Of a stretch of 64,000 nucleotides of DNA, positions 27,201-35,698 are shown in pieces. The stretch's first letter is position 1, and every line of letters starts with the position of its first letter. The position numbers and the translations under genes were made by a program. Below the pieces are notes generated by a model. It was not told where the DNA came from. It was given only the letters and a program-made list of their open reading frames with translations, and ran no database searches. The stretch is from Bdellovibrionales bacterium (GTDB lineage Bacteria > Bdellovibrionota > Bdellovibrionia > Bdellovibrionales > UBA1609): the NCBI GenBank assembly GCA_016714165.1, contig JADJNU010000001.1:2294001-2358000 (forward strand), in the 5' to 3' direction.

Positions 27201-27660
27201 CCAAGATCATGTCCGTACGGTATGTTTTATTCTTTGGCTTGGCTGGAATTGTGAAGGAAGTTTCTGCTGCATAAGGTGCTTCAACATTATTAGTACAATT
27301 GTCATACCATCCAAGAGCATCGAGTAGCGGTACAATAATCTTCGTAATTGTATCAGTCTCACTTAGGTTCTTGCGTGAGAACCCTCTAAGTGAATCGGCA
27401 ATATTTCTAAACTCATTGTAGAAGTGGTAGAAGCCGCGCTTAACGTGATTGCCCTCTCCATCGAACACCTGATCATCGAAGTCACGCTCCCACCTTTCAG
27501 CAAAATCTCTTTTGAGATCATTTCGCAGATAGACACTAGAGAACAGGCGGCTCTCCCAATAGGCTACATCTTTGAGTGAGCTATTTGGATTCAAGGAATC
27601 GTCGCTAGAATTAGGACGAACTTCGGCATTGTTGGTGGATAGGTTGCGTGCTGTAGCCAT
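24292..27660 (-). CDS. type IIG-like restriction-modification protein
   Basis: 1122 residues. Nuclease part: D150 and E185-x-K187 (PLEAKYWN) near the N-terminus, the PD-(D/E)XK pattern. Methyltransferase: SAM-binding DPAIGSGHFL (628-637) and catalytic NPPY (741-744), an Eco57I-type N6-adenine methylase. The C-terminal 250 residues resemble a TaqI-type specificity domain (KNGINTGNMAEFLI). One polypeptide thus carries cleavage, methylation and target recognition. It lies 3 bases downstream of the cold-shock-domain gene on the same strand. Confidence 0.85.
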   Translation of the reverse strand: MATARNLSTNNAEVRPNSSDDSLNPNSSLKDVAYWESRLFSSVYLRNDLKRDFAERWERDFDDQVFDGEGNHVKRGFYHFYNEFRNIADSLRGFSRKNLSETDTITKIIVPLLDALGWYDNCTNNVEAPYAAETSFTIPAKPKNKTYRTDMILVDHPQEAGFVSDPEDNEKRKKEARRYCIVPLEAKYWNRIVEREKSNLKEDKKRANKDSDDTSAGASFNEQVLNYMNILHKQWGFVTDGNIWRLLNSEISSEAPERCFEFRIESLLDQESKIEAGGSDEAEFMEAAKYFYLFFGKASFIKDELGKVFVDEVLKESRKYIDSIEEDLKDRFISAMNIMCDGLLRVAQNLGTITKPTDQDLDLIRTVGESHLFNILFIKSCEARGILPIKSPNYYNISLTGIIDRISVFEPEKYSTKTERDYLDKKLATSLSLHKYAPNGTSLYKNLIRLTEVIHDGANKESYGFEIKGFKESIFSKKEWTFAKAHQLSDQEMVRILFELGYSKASSSLQRNYQQIPYSYFTPRQLGSIYESFLEYKLDIAKDQMVYLQKGKYKQWIKLTSTIQRELEGFEPIADRGHLYFTPDNVDKKATGSFYTPDYVVQYIIRETIGPLCNNKSSGELLKIKICDPAIGSGHFLIGALNYLTNEYLKAVENEQTSDLVPERSSAKRTVLDSCIFGVDVNPRAVKLSKMSLWLESATIGKKLERLDDQIKTGDSILGFNWQTEFKQVIDDGGFHSVLGNPPYLTLKGKDNSQRQDQYLDQLKDNYSEIYEYKGNLYNIFMYRGFELLRPGGRMSYIVPGTLLLNKYFGKTRNYFCHNSNLESLVKFNYPVFEASTGDTMVFVLSKTKKSKEVIVSAVQSPNELDLTDSRFAIPIDLVVRGEDSKWYVIDRKDYLLLNKLDSLARVGDQFDVKNGINTGNMAEFLIFDSKKTNMCKPFLEGKDIHPFKINWRELYINYDRDLKSKVPINKIKGRQKRHDYALRSEDIFDRPKLIIRQTADKPIVAFDEKQFYSRHSTHLILDKNNDKVRLKALCVLLNSPLYSKIYRLMVGEEGKVFAEVKTVHIENLPLPQLAESEMKMLSGVYDKFASGKLENIPASFKEVEEVFERYLGKLNKKKDVA

Positions 27661-27663
27661 GTT

Positions 27664-27885
27664 TTAAAGCTCCACTTCAAGCTTCGTCACATGACGAGCA
27701 AATTCGTCGTCAAGTACTTGTACTTTTACTTTTTGACTTGGTTTTAGTGTTTTTCTTTTATCATCAGACTGAATTGCGGAGTAATGAACGTAGTAGTTCT
27801 TACCGTTTTCACCACGAACAACGCCTTCACCAGAGCCGTCGTTAAACCAAGATACTTCACCCATTTGCCATTTCACTTTTGCCAT
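27664..27885 (-). CDS. cold-shock-domain-like protein
   Basis: 73 residues from the ATG at 27885 (GAGGAA upstream). MGEVSWFNDGSGEGVVRGENGKNYYVHYSAI is a degenerate cold-shock domain: the strand order and YYVHYSAI are right, though the canonical KGFGFI is replaced by GEGVV. It would bind single-stranded nucleic acid. Cotranscribed with the downstream restriction enzyme gene (3 bases apart), so it may regulate or assist it. Confidence 0.7.
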   Translation of the reverse strand: MAKVKWQMGEVSWFNDGSGEGVVRGENGKNYYVHYSAIQSDDKRKTLKPSQKVKVQVLDDEFARHVTKLEVEL

Positions 27886-28151
27886 AAGATTCCTCGTACA
27901 ATGTTGATATGTATCTATTTTTTCAGCTTTGCTCTTGTGGGTGCAGGTCAACAATATGACGGTTATCTGGCGAATCTTGATGTTTGAAAAAATGTAGTAA
28001 AACCAACAATTTAGATCTTCTTCTAAAGCGGCAAAAACTTCCTACGACCATTTTTATACAAAGGTTTAGCAATTTGAAATTTGCTAATGGATTTCAGTCG
28101 ATAACTTCGATTTTGATATAAACAAAACCACTCTAAATCCGATACAGAAGT

Positions 28152-30713
28152 ATGAATCCACGCCTTGAATTTATCATCACTTCGATCAAAGAAAAGTTAG
28201 CGCTAGGCCAAACTCTAGATGATGCCGAAGTTGCACTTAGAAACGTGTTTGGCAAAGAAGAGGTCGAAGCTGCTATCGCTCAACTAAAGTCTAACGACCC
28301 AAAACTTGCTGGTGAAGCTCAACCAGTTTCACTTTCAGATAACCAGGATTTCTTAGGATGGTATCGTGGACCAAAGTCCAATGATGACAGTCACTGGAAC
28401 CTTTTAAAGAACTATTTGTTAAACAAAGAGAATCCATGGACTGAAGAGATGGTTAAAAGCCTAGACCTTGCCTCGTCATCTGTTGTTGATCATCTTGTGC
28501 CACCAAAGTCTCAGCGACCACTTGTTAGCAAAGGATTGGTACTTGGTTACATTCAAAGCGGGAAAACAGCCAACTTTTCAGCCGTGATCGCCAAGGCAGT
28601 TGATGAGGGTTACAAGCTCGTTGTTGTCCTAAGTGGTATGCATAACAACTTGAGATTGCAAACACAGGCGCGGCTAGTTGAGGAGCTGGAAAAACCAAAG
28701 CCAGAAGCTTGCATGACATTAACTCGTGTTGATGAAAAGGGTGACTTTGACAAAAAGCAAACCGTGACTGCGAACAGAGCCTTGGGGTCAAAAGACGGCT
28801 TTGCCTTGGTTGTACTCAAAAAGAATACACATGTGCTTCGAGCCTTCAATGATTGGATATCTAAGGCAACTGCCGAGAATATTAAAAATTGTCCGACGTT
28901 GATCATCGATGACGAATCTGATCAAGCGAGTATTAACACGAATAAGCCTGAGCAAAACCCTACGGCTATAAACGCGAAGATCCGTGATCTCATCGGCTAC
29001 TTCGATAAAGTTAGCTATATTGGTTATACGGCAACTCCCTTTGGAAATCTACTTGTTGACGGCAGAGTTGAGGATGACATTTATCCTCGTGATTTCTTGA
29101 TATGCCTTGAAAAGCCGCCAACTTATTTCGGACCAGAAGAGCTATTTGGTCGCATGGGTGTCAATGGTGACGAAGAAAAGAAACCAATTCCAGTCATCCG
29201 ATTGCTGCCTGAGATTGAAGACAACGTCGTGGATGGCAAAGAGGTCATACCTGAATCACTAAAGCAGGCCATTAGATCCTATATTATTTCATGCACACTG
29301 AGACTACTTCGAGGTCAGAGGCAATTCCACATTATGATGCTTGTCCACGTCTCACACCTGATTAGTGATCATACAAAGTATTTTCAATGGGTCGAAGAAT
29401 ACATCAAAGAGTTACGTCTTGAGTTCGATAAAATCGAAGTATTACCAGATGACTTTACGAAGCTCATGAATGACGACCATAAGTTGACCTCGCGCTATCT
29501 AGGTCAAGAGGTCCCAGATATTGATGCCAAGAAACTCTTCAAAGAATTCAAAGATTTTTTAAATAGAATTGAACTCATTTTAGAAAACTCGCAATCAGAA
29601 GATAGATTGTCATTTGAGCGAGACGAGCCACTATGGGGAATTGTCGTAGGAGGCAATACGCTTTCTCGTGGCTTAACCATTGAAGGGCTAACTACTAGCT
29701 ACTTTGATCGCACAACAAAGCAATACGACACCCTTCTGCAAATGGGCCGATGGTTCGGCTACCGTAAAGGATATGTGGATCTGACAAGGATCTATGTCTC
29801 AGAAGACATGAAGAAGCATTTCTACCACTTGGCTACTGCCGAACAAGATCTGCGAGATACCATCGAATCAATGGCAGCTAATGGTGAAAGACCAATTGAT
29901 GTGGCTGTAGGCATAAGGTCCTTCCCTAATCTACAAGTCACGGCAAGCAACAAGATGAGAACGGCTGTGAAATCGAGTCTTACTTATTCTGGGTCGAAGA
30001 TTCAATTTCGAAGCATAAACGTATCTGAGTCATCTTCAGCGAAGAATCGGGATGCTATAGATAGCCTATATGCGGCTCTCACTTCAGGTGCTGGCAAGCG
30101 AACCACCCCTGCCTTTGAAGAATGGCATAACTGTTTACTTTACAGAGGGGTTCCTTCTGAAAACGTACTTCAGTTCGTTGAAAGCTTTGATTTAAATACT
30201 AGTAATCTTCGATTTGAGAAGGCTTTGGGGGTTAGATACATAACCGACTTGAACAAGTATCAGGAATTAACTGATTGGTCTGTGTGCTTTATGTCGACTA
30301 GGATCGGACCACAAGTAACTTTGACGGATGGCAATCCTTTGTTCCTTTTAAAGCGTTCATGTCTTGATTCAACATTAGATGGTCGGGATTACATTACATT
30401 AAAATCACTCGTAGCACCTGCAGACGAGCTAATCGACCTAGCCGACGTTACCAACTTGCGAAGCAAAACGTTAACTGAACTTAGAAAAGAAGTCTTAGAA
30501 CATGACACTACTGACACGAAGATACGCCGTAATTTGCGACCCAAAGAGCGCGGACTCCTTTTAATTTATCCAATCGAGTCGTCTTTTGAACTTGATGATG
30601 GGTCTAAGAAAACAGTTGGCAAAGACGGGGTTATATTTGGTGTAAGTCTTGTATTTCCTGGATCAAGCAATGACACAGGATTTAGAGCCTATGTCGAGAA
30701 TGTGACAATATGA
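28152..30713 (+). CDS. Z1-domain ATPase
   Basis: 853 residues. P-loop GYIQSGKT (132-139) with the Gln of the Z1 family, Walker B-like LIIDDESDQ (about 253), GYTATPFGN, and WGIVVGGNTLSRGLTIEG... QMGRWFGYRKGY, which is the Z1 signature with helicase superfamily II character. Z1 proteins have been reported in restriction-linked gene neighbourhoods with MORC-type ATPases and nucleases (Iyer, Abhiman and Aravind). Head of a five-gene operon with two nucleases and an OLD ATPase. No MORC gene is present here. Confidence 0.85.
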   Translation: MNPRLEFIITSIKEKLALGQTLDDAEVALRNVFGKEEVEAAIAQLKSNDPKLAGEAQPVSLSDNQDFLGWYRGPKSNDDSHWNLLKNYLLNKENPWTEEMVKSLDLASSSVVDHLVPPKSQRPLVSKGLVLGYIQSGKTANFSAVIAKAVDEGYKLVVVLSGMHNNLRLQTQARLVEELEKPKPEACMTLTRVDEKGDFDKKQTVTANRALGSKDGFALVVLKKNTHVLRAFNDWISKATAENIKNCPTLIIDDESDQASINTNKPEQNPTAINAKIRDLIGYFDKVSYIGYTATPFGNLLVDGRVEDDIYPRDFLICLEKPPTYFGPEELFGRMGVNGDEEKKPIPVIRLLPEIEDNVVDGKEVIPESLKQAIRSYIISCTLRLLRGQRQFHIMMLVHVSHLISDHTKYFQWVEEYIKELRLEFDKIEVLPDDFTKLMNDDHKLTSRYLGQEVPDIDAKKLFKEFKDFLNRIELILENSQSEDRLSFERDEPLWGIVVGGNTLSRGLTIEGLTTSYFDRTTKQYDTLLQMGRWFGYRKGYVDLTRIYVSEDMKKHFYHLATAEQDLRDTIESMAANGERPIDVAVGIRSFPNLQVTASNKMRTAVKSSLTYSGSKIQFRSINVSESSSAKNRDAIDSLYAALTSGAGKRTTPAFEEWHNCLLYRGVPSENVLQFVESFDLNTSNLRFEKALGVRYITDLNKYQELTDWSVCFMSTRIGPQVTLTDGNPLFLLKRSCLDSTLDGRDYITLKSLVAPADELIDLADVTNLRSKTLTELRKEVLEHDTTDTKIRRNLRPKERGLLLIYPIESSFELDDGSKKTVGKDGVIFGVSLVFPGSSNDTGFRAYVENVTI

Positions 30714-30725
30714 GGGGTGGAGAGA

Positions 30726-31622
30726 ATGAAACTAGGTAAGTTGCAGAATGTTGAGTTACGGGATGTTTGGCCAAAAGAAGAGAGAGATTTCACCACGTGG
30801 ATGGCTGAAAACCTGGATAGTCTTTCGGAGGCATTAGATATCGGAATTGACCTAATTCAGGTCGAGCAGAAAGTTGATGAATCCAACTTCACCATAGATA
30901 TTTTGGCTGAAGACGAAGACGGCGAACGTATAATTATTGAGAATCAACTGGAAAAAACTGACCACTCCCATCTCGGGCAGATAATTACCTATGCCACAAA
31001 CATGGACGCAAAAACGGTTGTCTGGATTACAAAGCATCCTAGACAAGAGCATATTAACGCTATCAACTGGCTGAATGAACTGACTGATAAAAGCTTTTAC
31101 CTAGTGCAAGTTGAGGCTCTAAAGATTGATAACTCTAATCCCGCGCCTTACTTCAGCGTAATTTGTAGGCCATCGGTAGAAACTAAAACCTTAGGAACAA
31201 ATAAAAAGGTAATTTCTGAAGTTATTGAGGCTAGAAGGAAGCGCAGATCAATATCTGACACCATTATTGTTCCTGCCAGAAAAGAGGGATTCGACCGCGT
31301 CTTCCTGGGCGAAAACAGTTGGTACGCAATTCGTCTACGTGAAGAAAGAATACCACAACTGAAGTACATCGCTGGATATCAGGTTGCGCCAATAAGTGCC
31401 ATTACCCATATTGCTGAAGTGAAAGAAATCAAACTCTATAAAGACACTGGAAAGTATATGGTTGTATTTAAAGGTCCAGCAAAAGAAATCAAACCAATTA
31501 AAATTGGATCGAAATCAAAAGTACAAGGACCTGCATATTGCGAATACGAGAAAATCGCTACCTCCAAAACTGTGGATGATTTACTCGGTGCAGACGACTA
31601 TTCAGGCGAAAGCGCGGCATAG
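30726..31622 (+). CDS. PD-(D/E)XK nuclease (DUF4268-like)
   Basis: 298 residues from the ATG at 30726 (GGAGAG upstream; GTG at 30717 also in frame). TIDILAEDEDGERIIIENQLEKTDHSHL gives D58 and E72-x-Q74, a PD-(D/E)XQ active site, followed by the helix GQIITYATNMDAKTVVWITKHP. The family resembles restriction endonucleases. Located 12 bases after the Z1 gene. The C-terminal third (about 215-298) carries a separate beta-rich region of unknown role. Confidence 0.75.
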   Translation: MKLGKLQNVELRDVWPKEERDFTTWMAENLDSLSEALDIGIDLIQVEQKVDESNFTIDILAEDEDGERIIIENQLEKTDHSHLGQIITYATNMDAKTVVWITKHPRQEHINAINWLNELTDKSFYLVQVEALKIDNSNPAPYFSVICRPSVETKTLGTNKKVISEVIEARRKRRSISDTIIVPARKEGFDRVFLGENSWYAIRLREERIPQLKYIAGYQVAPISAITHIAEVKEIKLYKDTGKYMVVFKGPAKEIKPIKIGSKSKVQGPAYCEYEKIATSKTVDDLLGADDYSGESAA

Positions 31623-31632
31623 GGGTTATTAA

Positions 31633-32058
31633 ATGGGAGCAAAGAAGATTATAGATTTCGAAGACGCAACCAAAGTGGTTCTTTCCAAACTCTCGAATGA
31701 GGAGAAGGATAAGGTTCATAAATGGGCGACTACATCCCTTCATATCGTGAAAGATGATAGTCTATCCAAGAGGGATAAAATTAAAAAGCTTACCAAGCTA
31801 AATCCACCAAAACAGATAGCGCCCCTTATCAAGAGCTTACTACTTGTAATGAAGGACAAAGTTTGGACGGATCAATCATGGGCGCGTCGAGGCATGGCAG
31901 TTGGCCTTGGTTTGGGAGCAGCAGTGTTTGGATCTCAAGCCGCTGGTTTGGCATCTGCAGGTTTTGGCGTTGGGGTTCCACTTGCACTGTTGACGACAGT
32001 TGGTGCTACATTCTTAGGCGTTCTTGTTGATGAAATTGAAAAAGAGCGAAAGAAGTAA
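31633..32058 (+). CDS. small glycine-zipper membrane protein
   Basis: 141 residues. The N-terminal 80 residues are charged and helical; residues 86-132 form one or two hydrophobic Gly/Ala-rich helices (GLGLGAAVFGSQAAGLASAG, then GVGVPLALLTTVGATFLGVLV) with a lysine-rich tail. Such glycine-zipper hairpins associate in membranes. It lies between the two nuclease genes, 10 and 6 bases apart, so belongs to the operon. A membrane-acting effector or anchor is possible; that is inference. Confidence 0.6.
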   Translation: MGAKKIIDFEDATKVVLSKLSNEEKDKVHKWATTSLHIVKDDSLSKRDKIKKLTKLNPPKQIAPLIKSLLLVMKDKVWTDQSWARRGMAVGLGLGAAVFGSQAAGLASAGFGVGVPLALLTTVGATFLGVLVDEIEKERKK

Positions 32059-32064
32059 CGTCTG

Positions 32065-32751
32065 ATGGAATATGCAGTAGTTGCTAGCATAGTGATCGTA
32101 GTTCTAATTGGTGGATACTTCTTTTTTCGTAAAAGACCCAAAGACCCATTTACTAAAGCCGACAAAGAGGCCCAAAAGCAGCTTGATGAATATCACAACA
32201 GCAATTTGCCTCCCGAAGAGGTTGGCAGACTGTACGAGCGATACATTGGTTATTTGTACGAAGCCGAAGGTTACGATGTTAAATATAACGGCGCGAACAA
32301 TGGTTTTCAGGATATGGGGCGAGATTTAATCGTTACCAGTGTTGATGAGGCTATCATTATTCAAACTAAGTGTTGGGCCAAGTTTAAGCTAATTCCCGAA
32401 AGTCATATTTTTCAACTTTATGGATCAATGACACACTTCAAGTTAACCTCGAAGTTTAAAGATCGAGACACTAAGGCTGTGTTCTATACGACTGCACGAT
32501 TCAGCGACGTTGCAAAGGATGTTGCTAATGTATTGGGCGTAGAATTGAAGGTCGAATTCCTAAATCGCACCTATCCAATGATAAAGTGTTGTGTAGCTGA
32601 GAATGGGGATATGAACTATTACTTACCATTCGATCCATATTACGATCAGGTTAAAATCGAACCACAAAAGGGCGACTTTTTTGCGCATACGGTGCGTGAA
32701 GCTGTAGAAAAGGGGTTCCATCGGGCTGGTAAGTATAGTGGTGCAGCTTAG
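32065..32751 (+). CDS. Mrr-like restriction endonuclease, membrane-anchored
   Basis: 228 residues. An N-terminal transmembrane helix (residues 3-21) is followed by a linker and an Mrr_cat-type nuclease: E59 in YERYIGYLYEA, D87 in MGRDLIV, then Q100-x-K102 in IIIQTKCW. Mrr relatives cut methylated or foreign DNA. A membrane-tethered Mrr is less common than the free form. Third nuclease-type domain of the Z1 operon; start at TCTG ATG with a 6-base gap to the previous stop. Confidence 0.75.
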   Translation: MEYAVVASIVIVVLIGGYFFFRKRPKDPFTKADKEAQKQLDEYHNSNLPPEEVGRLYERYIGYLYEAEGYDVKYNGANNGFQDMGRDLIVTSVDEAIIIQTKCWAKFKLIPESHIFQLYGSMTHFKLTSKFKDRDTKAVFYTTARFSDVAKDVANVLGVELKVEFLNRTYPMIKCCVAENGDMNYYLPFDPYYDQVKIEPQKGDFFAHTVREAVEKGFHRAGKYSGAA

Positions 32752-32773
32752 TTATTTGAATTAGAAGGGTTAA

Positions 32774-34147
32774 ATGGCAGATTTACTTCACAAGATCGAA
32801 ATTGAAAACTTTAAAGGTTACGGCGCTAAACAAACAGTGAATATTGCTATTCCCAATGGAGCAGATGGCAGCGGCCTTACGGTTGTCGTCGGGGAAAATA
32901 ACACAGGCAAATCTACAATTGTAGACGCAATCAAAAAGCTTCATCGCGGGGCAAAGTTTTTGCCTAAAGAAAGGCACGGGGGAAAAACGCCTCTAATTGT
33001 CTTAACTGATAAGAACGGCAATACAAAATCTATTACTAAAGGAAAAAAGGCTACTGTAGCCGTAACTGGAAGTGGTCTGCTTCGCGAAAACTCATTTGAA
33101 ATCGTCCCATCGCGACGACATTGGCGACATAATTTCCAGGCTGGAAATTTGAGCGACTATAATACATATCTGACTAACACGTTTGGCACAGACTCGCGAG
33201 AGAGTACAGACGCGCATTTGGGTGGATTATTGGAGAAGATTTCCGATGATGCCCACCTAAAATCAGAGTTCGATGTGATGATGGCCGCACTTATTCCAGG
33301 TTTTGCCAATTGGGAAATAGACACTGATGACCGAAGCCAGGACTATGTAAAATATAGCTGCGGTTCAAACTTGGAGCATGATACAAGCCTCGTTGGGGAT
33401 GGCTTGATAAGCTTGTTTAGAATTTGCGCCCACCTAGTTTCGACAAACAACGATCTTCTCTTAATAATTGACGAACCTGAGCTTTCCCTAAGCCCGATCA
33501 CTCAAAGACGACTTGGAAGGCTAATTGCTGAAAAGGCTCGTGAAAAGCAAATCATCGTTAACACTCACAGTCCTCATTTAATAAATTGGCAAGATTTAGC
33601 TAATGGAGCTTATATCTATCGGACGGTAAAGAGAGACAACGGTCAGTGCGAGATTAGAAGATTTGATACGACGAAGCCGTCTTTTGTTAAGCTGCTATCA
33701 AGCGTGGATGATTGGCAAAAGCCACACGTATTAGATGCCGTTGCAAAAGAGATATTCTTCACAGAAAAGGTACTTTTTTTAGAGGGGCAGGAGGATGTTG
33801 GCTTAGTTAGGAAATTCATATCAGACCAAAATATCGTTACGAACTTCGAAATCTTTGGATATGGTACTGGCGGTTCAGCGAATATCCCCTTTTACTTTGA
33901 GATGTGCCGTGATCTGGGTATAAAGGCTGCCGCACTATTTGATAGTGGCGCCCCAGGTATTACAGGTGCAATGGCATATACTGAGTTCAAAGTTATAGAA
34001 CATCCATTTGCCGATATTCGCTACAAACCTGCTAAGGACGGCAAGCCTGAAAAACAAGGGCTGTTCAATGAGGATGGTACGATCACATCTGCCAATTCTG
34101 ATATTTTAAAAGCTAAAGTTAGTGAGTTGATTGATTACTTTAGATAG
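32774..34147 (+). CDS. OLD-family ATPase-TOPRIM nuclease
   Basis: 457 residues. Walker A GENNTGKS (40-47), ABC-type Walker B LIIDEPELSLSP (about 235), VNTHSPHLI, then a TOPRIM domain starting VLFLEGQEDV (about 334) with a later DSG-type acidic motif (ALFDSGAPG). This architecture defines overcoming-lysogenization-defect nucleases, used alone or with partners in phage defence. Final gene of the Z1 operon and near the island's right end. Confidence 0.85.
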   Translation: MADLLHKIEIENFKGYGAKQTVNIAIPNGADGSGLTVVVGENNTGKSTIVDAIKKLHRGAKFLPKERHGGKTPLIVLTDKNGNTKSITKGKKATVAVTGSGLLRENSFEIVPSRRHWRHNFQAGNLSDYNTYLTNTFGTDSRESTDAHLGGLLEKISDDAHLKSEFDVMMAALIPGFANWEIDTDDRSQDYVKYSCGSNLEHDTSLVGDGLISLFRICAHLVSTNNDLLLIIDEPELSLSPITQRRLGRLIAEKAREKQIIVNTHSPHLINWQDLANGAYIYRTVKRDNGQCEIRRFDTTKPSFVKLLSSVDDWQKPHVLDAVAKEIFFTEKVLFLEGQEDVGLVRKFISDQNIVTNFEIFGYGTGGSANIPFYFEMCRDLGIKAAALFDSGAPGITGAMAYTEFKVIEHPFADIRYKPAKDGKPEKQGLFNEDGTITSANSDILKAKVSELIDYFR

Positions 34148-34220
34148 TTTCATATTAAGACGTCTCAAAATGATCTACCATTACCTACTGCGACATAATC
34201 ACATCTAACGGCTTATAGAA

Positions 34221-34245
34221 GCGAATTTCTGGACACTTCTCTGGA
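34221..34245. repeat. right arm-type repeat of the island
   Basis: 22 of 25 bases identical, same orientation, to 14634-14658. It lies 52 bases inside the putative attR core. Confidence 0.6.
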
Positions 34246-34296
34246 CGGACGATAAAAAGATCCGTGTTTATTAGGAGATGTCGGGATCACCGTATT

Positions 34297-34304
34297 CTCC
34301 ACCA
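34297..34304. other. attR-side core of the ssrA island
   Basis: CTCCACCA, identical to the last eight bases of ssrA (14483-14490). Defines an island of about 19.8 kb. Confidence 0.55.
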
Positions 34305-34447
34305 AATTCAGAGTTTGAGAACCCGGGCCGTCCCCCGGAGTTCTCGCAACTCGATTTTGGGAATTTGATACGGATTTTGATAAGTTAATCTTCGCTGCGG
34401 TTTTGAAGCGGCAAATCCAAGATTGCAAAATGGGGACGAAAACGTTG

Positions 34448-34487
34448 AACCCGAAGGGCTGAGACAACGCAGACTTTGGGTTTTTTT
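34448..34487 (+). terminator. intrinsic terminator in the leader of the S51-GNAT gene
   Basis: Stem AACCCGAAG (34448-34456) with CTTTGGGTT (34474-34482), nine pairs including one G-U, followed by a run of T to 34487. It ends 14 bases before the start codon at 34502, so it either stops upstream transcripts or acts as an attenuator. Confidence 0.6.
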
Positions 34488-34501
34488 ATGGGGTGGGGAC
34501 G

Positions 34502-35695
34502 ATGGCGAAAAGACAGATCATTGCACTGGGTGGCGGCGGTTTTTCAATGGAACCTTGGAACCCACTTCTCGATCTCTTCGTCTTACAACAGTCAGATAAA
34601 GAAAATCCCAAAGTCTGTTTTATTGGTACGGCCAGCGGCGATGCTCAAAGCTACATAGATCGTTTTTATACCAGCTTCAAAAAACTAAATTGTACACCGT
34701 CGCATCTTAGTCTCTTTCGCGGCCACACTGCAGAGATCGAAAAATTCATTCTCGATCAGGATGTCTTGTATGTTGGTGGTGGCAATACACGGAATCTTTT
34801 GACGCTATGGAAGGATTGGGGTCTTGATACTGCAATTCGTAAAGCCTACGAAAGCGGAACTGTCTTGGCTGGAATCAGTGCGGGATCAATCTGTTGGTTT
34901 GAACAAGGTGTTACTGACTCAGTTCCTGGTCGGCTTTCAAGTTTGAAATGTTTAGGTTGGCTCAAAGGTAGTAACTGTCCTCACTATGATGGCGAAGCAG
35001 AACGTCGTCCGTCGTATCACCAACTCCTCAAGAATGGCGAAATTCTCCCTGGATTGGCGACAGAAGATGGAGTTGCGGCACATTTCATAAATGAAGAGCT
35101 TAAAGGTTTCGTATCATCGCATCCAGAAAAGAAGGCGTATTCTCTCAATCTGAAAAATGGTGAGTCCGTAGAGGAGATTCATTCGGCAAAATACTTGGGC
35201 GGCGACTCCCTACTTGTTCGACGAGCTGCTGTTCATGATGCCGAAGCTATTCATCGAGCCCACATGAAGTCGATTCAAGAGATTTGCTCAAAAGATCATT
35301 CTACTCAAGAGATCCAGGCTTGGGGACATCGCCCCTATCGTGAAGATCAGCGTGTTGGTTCGATTAAAAATGATTTGGTATGGGTCGTAGAGGACAAAGG
35401 CTCCATTGAGGGCTACGGTCATCTCAAGATTTTTGAAAAGGATGGGTTGAAGCGCGGTCACATTTTCGGTCTTTATTTAACTCCAAAAGTAGCCGGCAAA
35501 TCCCTTGGCAAAGCGATTGTTGATTTGATGATGGAAGAAATTAAATCTGCAAAAGTAAAGCAAGTTTCACTAGAGGCGACGATCACTGCGCAGAACTTTT
35601 ACCGTAAGGTAGGTTTTGTTGATGCTGGTCCCGAAACAACGGTTGAGATTGGCGGAACGCCCATAAGATGTTACCCGATGAAGATGGAGCTATGA
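34502..35695 (+). CDS. S51 (PepE-like) peptidase fused to GNAT acetyltransferase
   Basis: 397 residues. Residues 1 to about 235: peptidase E-like fold with the nucleophile elbow AGISAGSI (S126) and H161 in NCPHYDGE; the family cleaves peptides with N-terminal Asp or processes related amides. Residues about 240-395: a GNAT domain (VRRAAVHDAEAIHRAH; HIFGLYLTPKVAGKSLGKAIVD; ARG replaced by Ala-type P-loop; FYRKVGFV). Start at ATG 34502 (GTG 34493 also in frame). First of a run of three GNAT-bearing genes. Confidence 0.8.
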   Translation: MAKRQIIALGGGGFSMEPWNPLLDLFVLQQSDKENPKVCFIGTASGDAQSYIDRFYTSFKKLNCTPSHLSLFRGHTAEIEKFILDQDVLYVGGGNTRNLLTLWKDWGLDTAIRKAYESGTVLAGISAGSICWFEQGVTDSVPGRLSSLKCLGWLKGSNCPHYDGEAERRPSYHQLLKNGEILPGLATEDGVAAHFINEELKGFVSSHPEKKAYSLNLKNGESVEEIHSAKYLGGDSLLVRRAAVHDAEAIHRAHMKSIQEICSKDHSTQEIQAWGHRPYREDQRVGSIKNDLVWVVEDKGSIEGYGHLKIFEKDGLKRGHIFGLYLTPKVAGKSLGKAIVDLMMEEIKSAKVKQVSLEATITAQNFYRKVGFVDAGPETTVEIGGTPIRCYPMKMEL

Positions 35696-35698
35696 GCA

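Larger units (their letters stand above)
34148..34501. other. gene-free interval holding the island's right end
   Basis: In order: the right arm repeat (34221-34245), the CTCCACCA core (34297-34304), a strong hairpin GAGAAC...GTTCTC (34317-34345) that could be the original terminator of ssrA displaced by the island, and the terminator at 34448-34487. No gene seen. Confidence 0.5.

Noticed and set aside
26992..27327. 111-codon plus-strand frame with hydrophobic N-terminus
   Set aside because: Lies antisense in the nuclease part of the restriction enzyme gene; its hydrophobicity follows from complementing a charged Lys/Glu-rich stretch.
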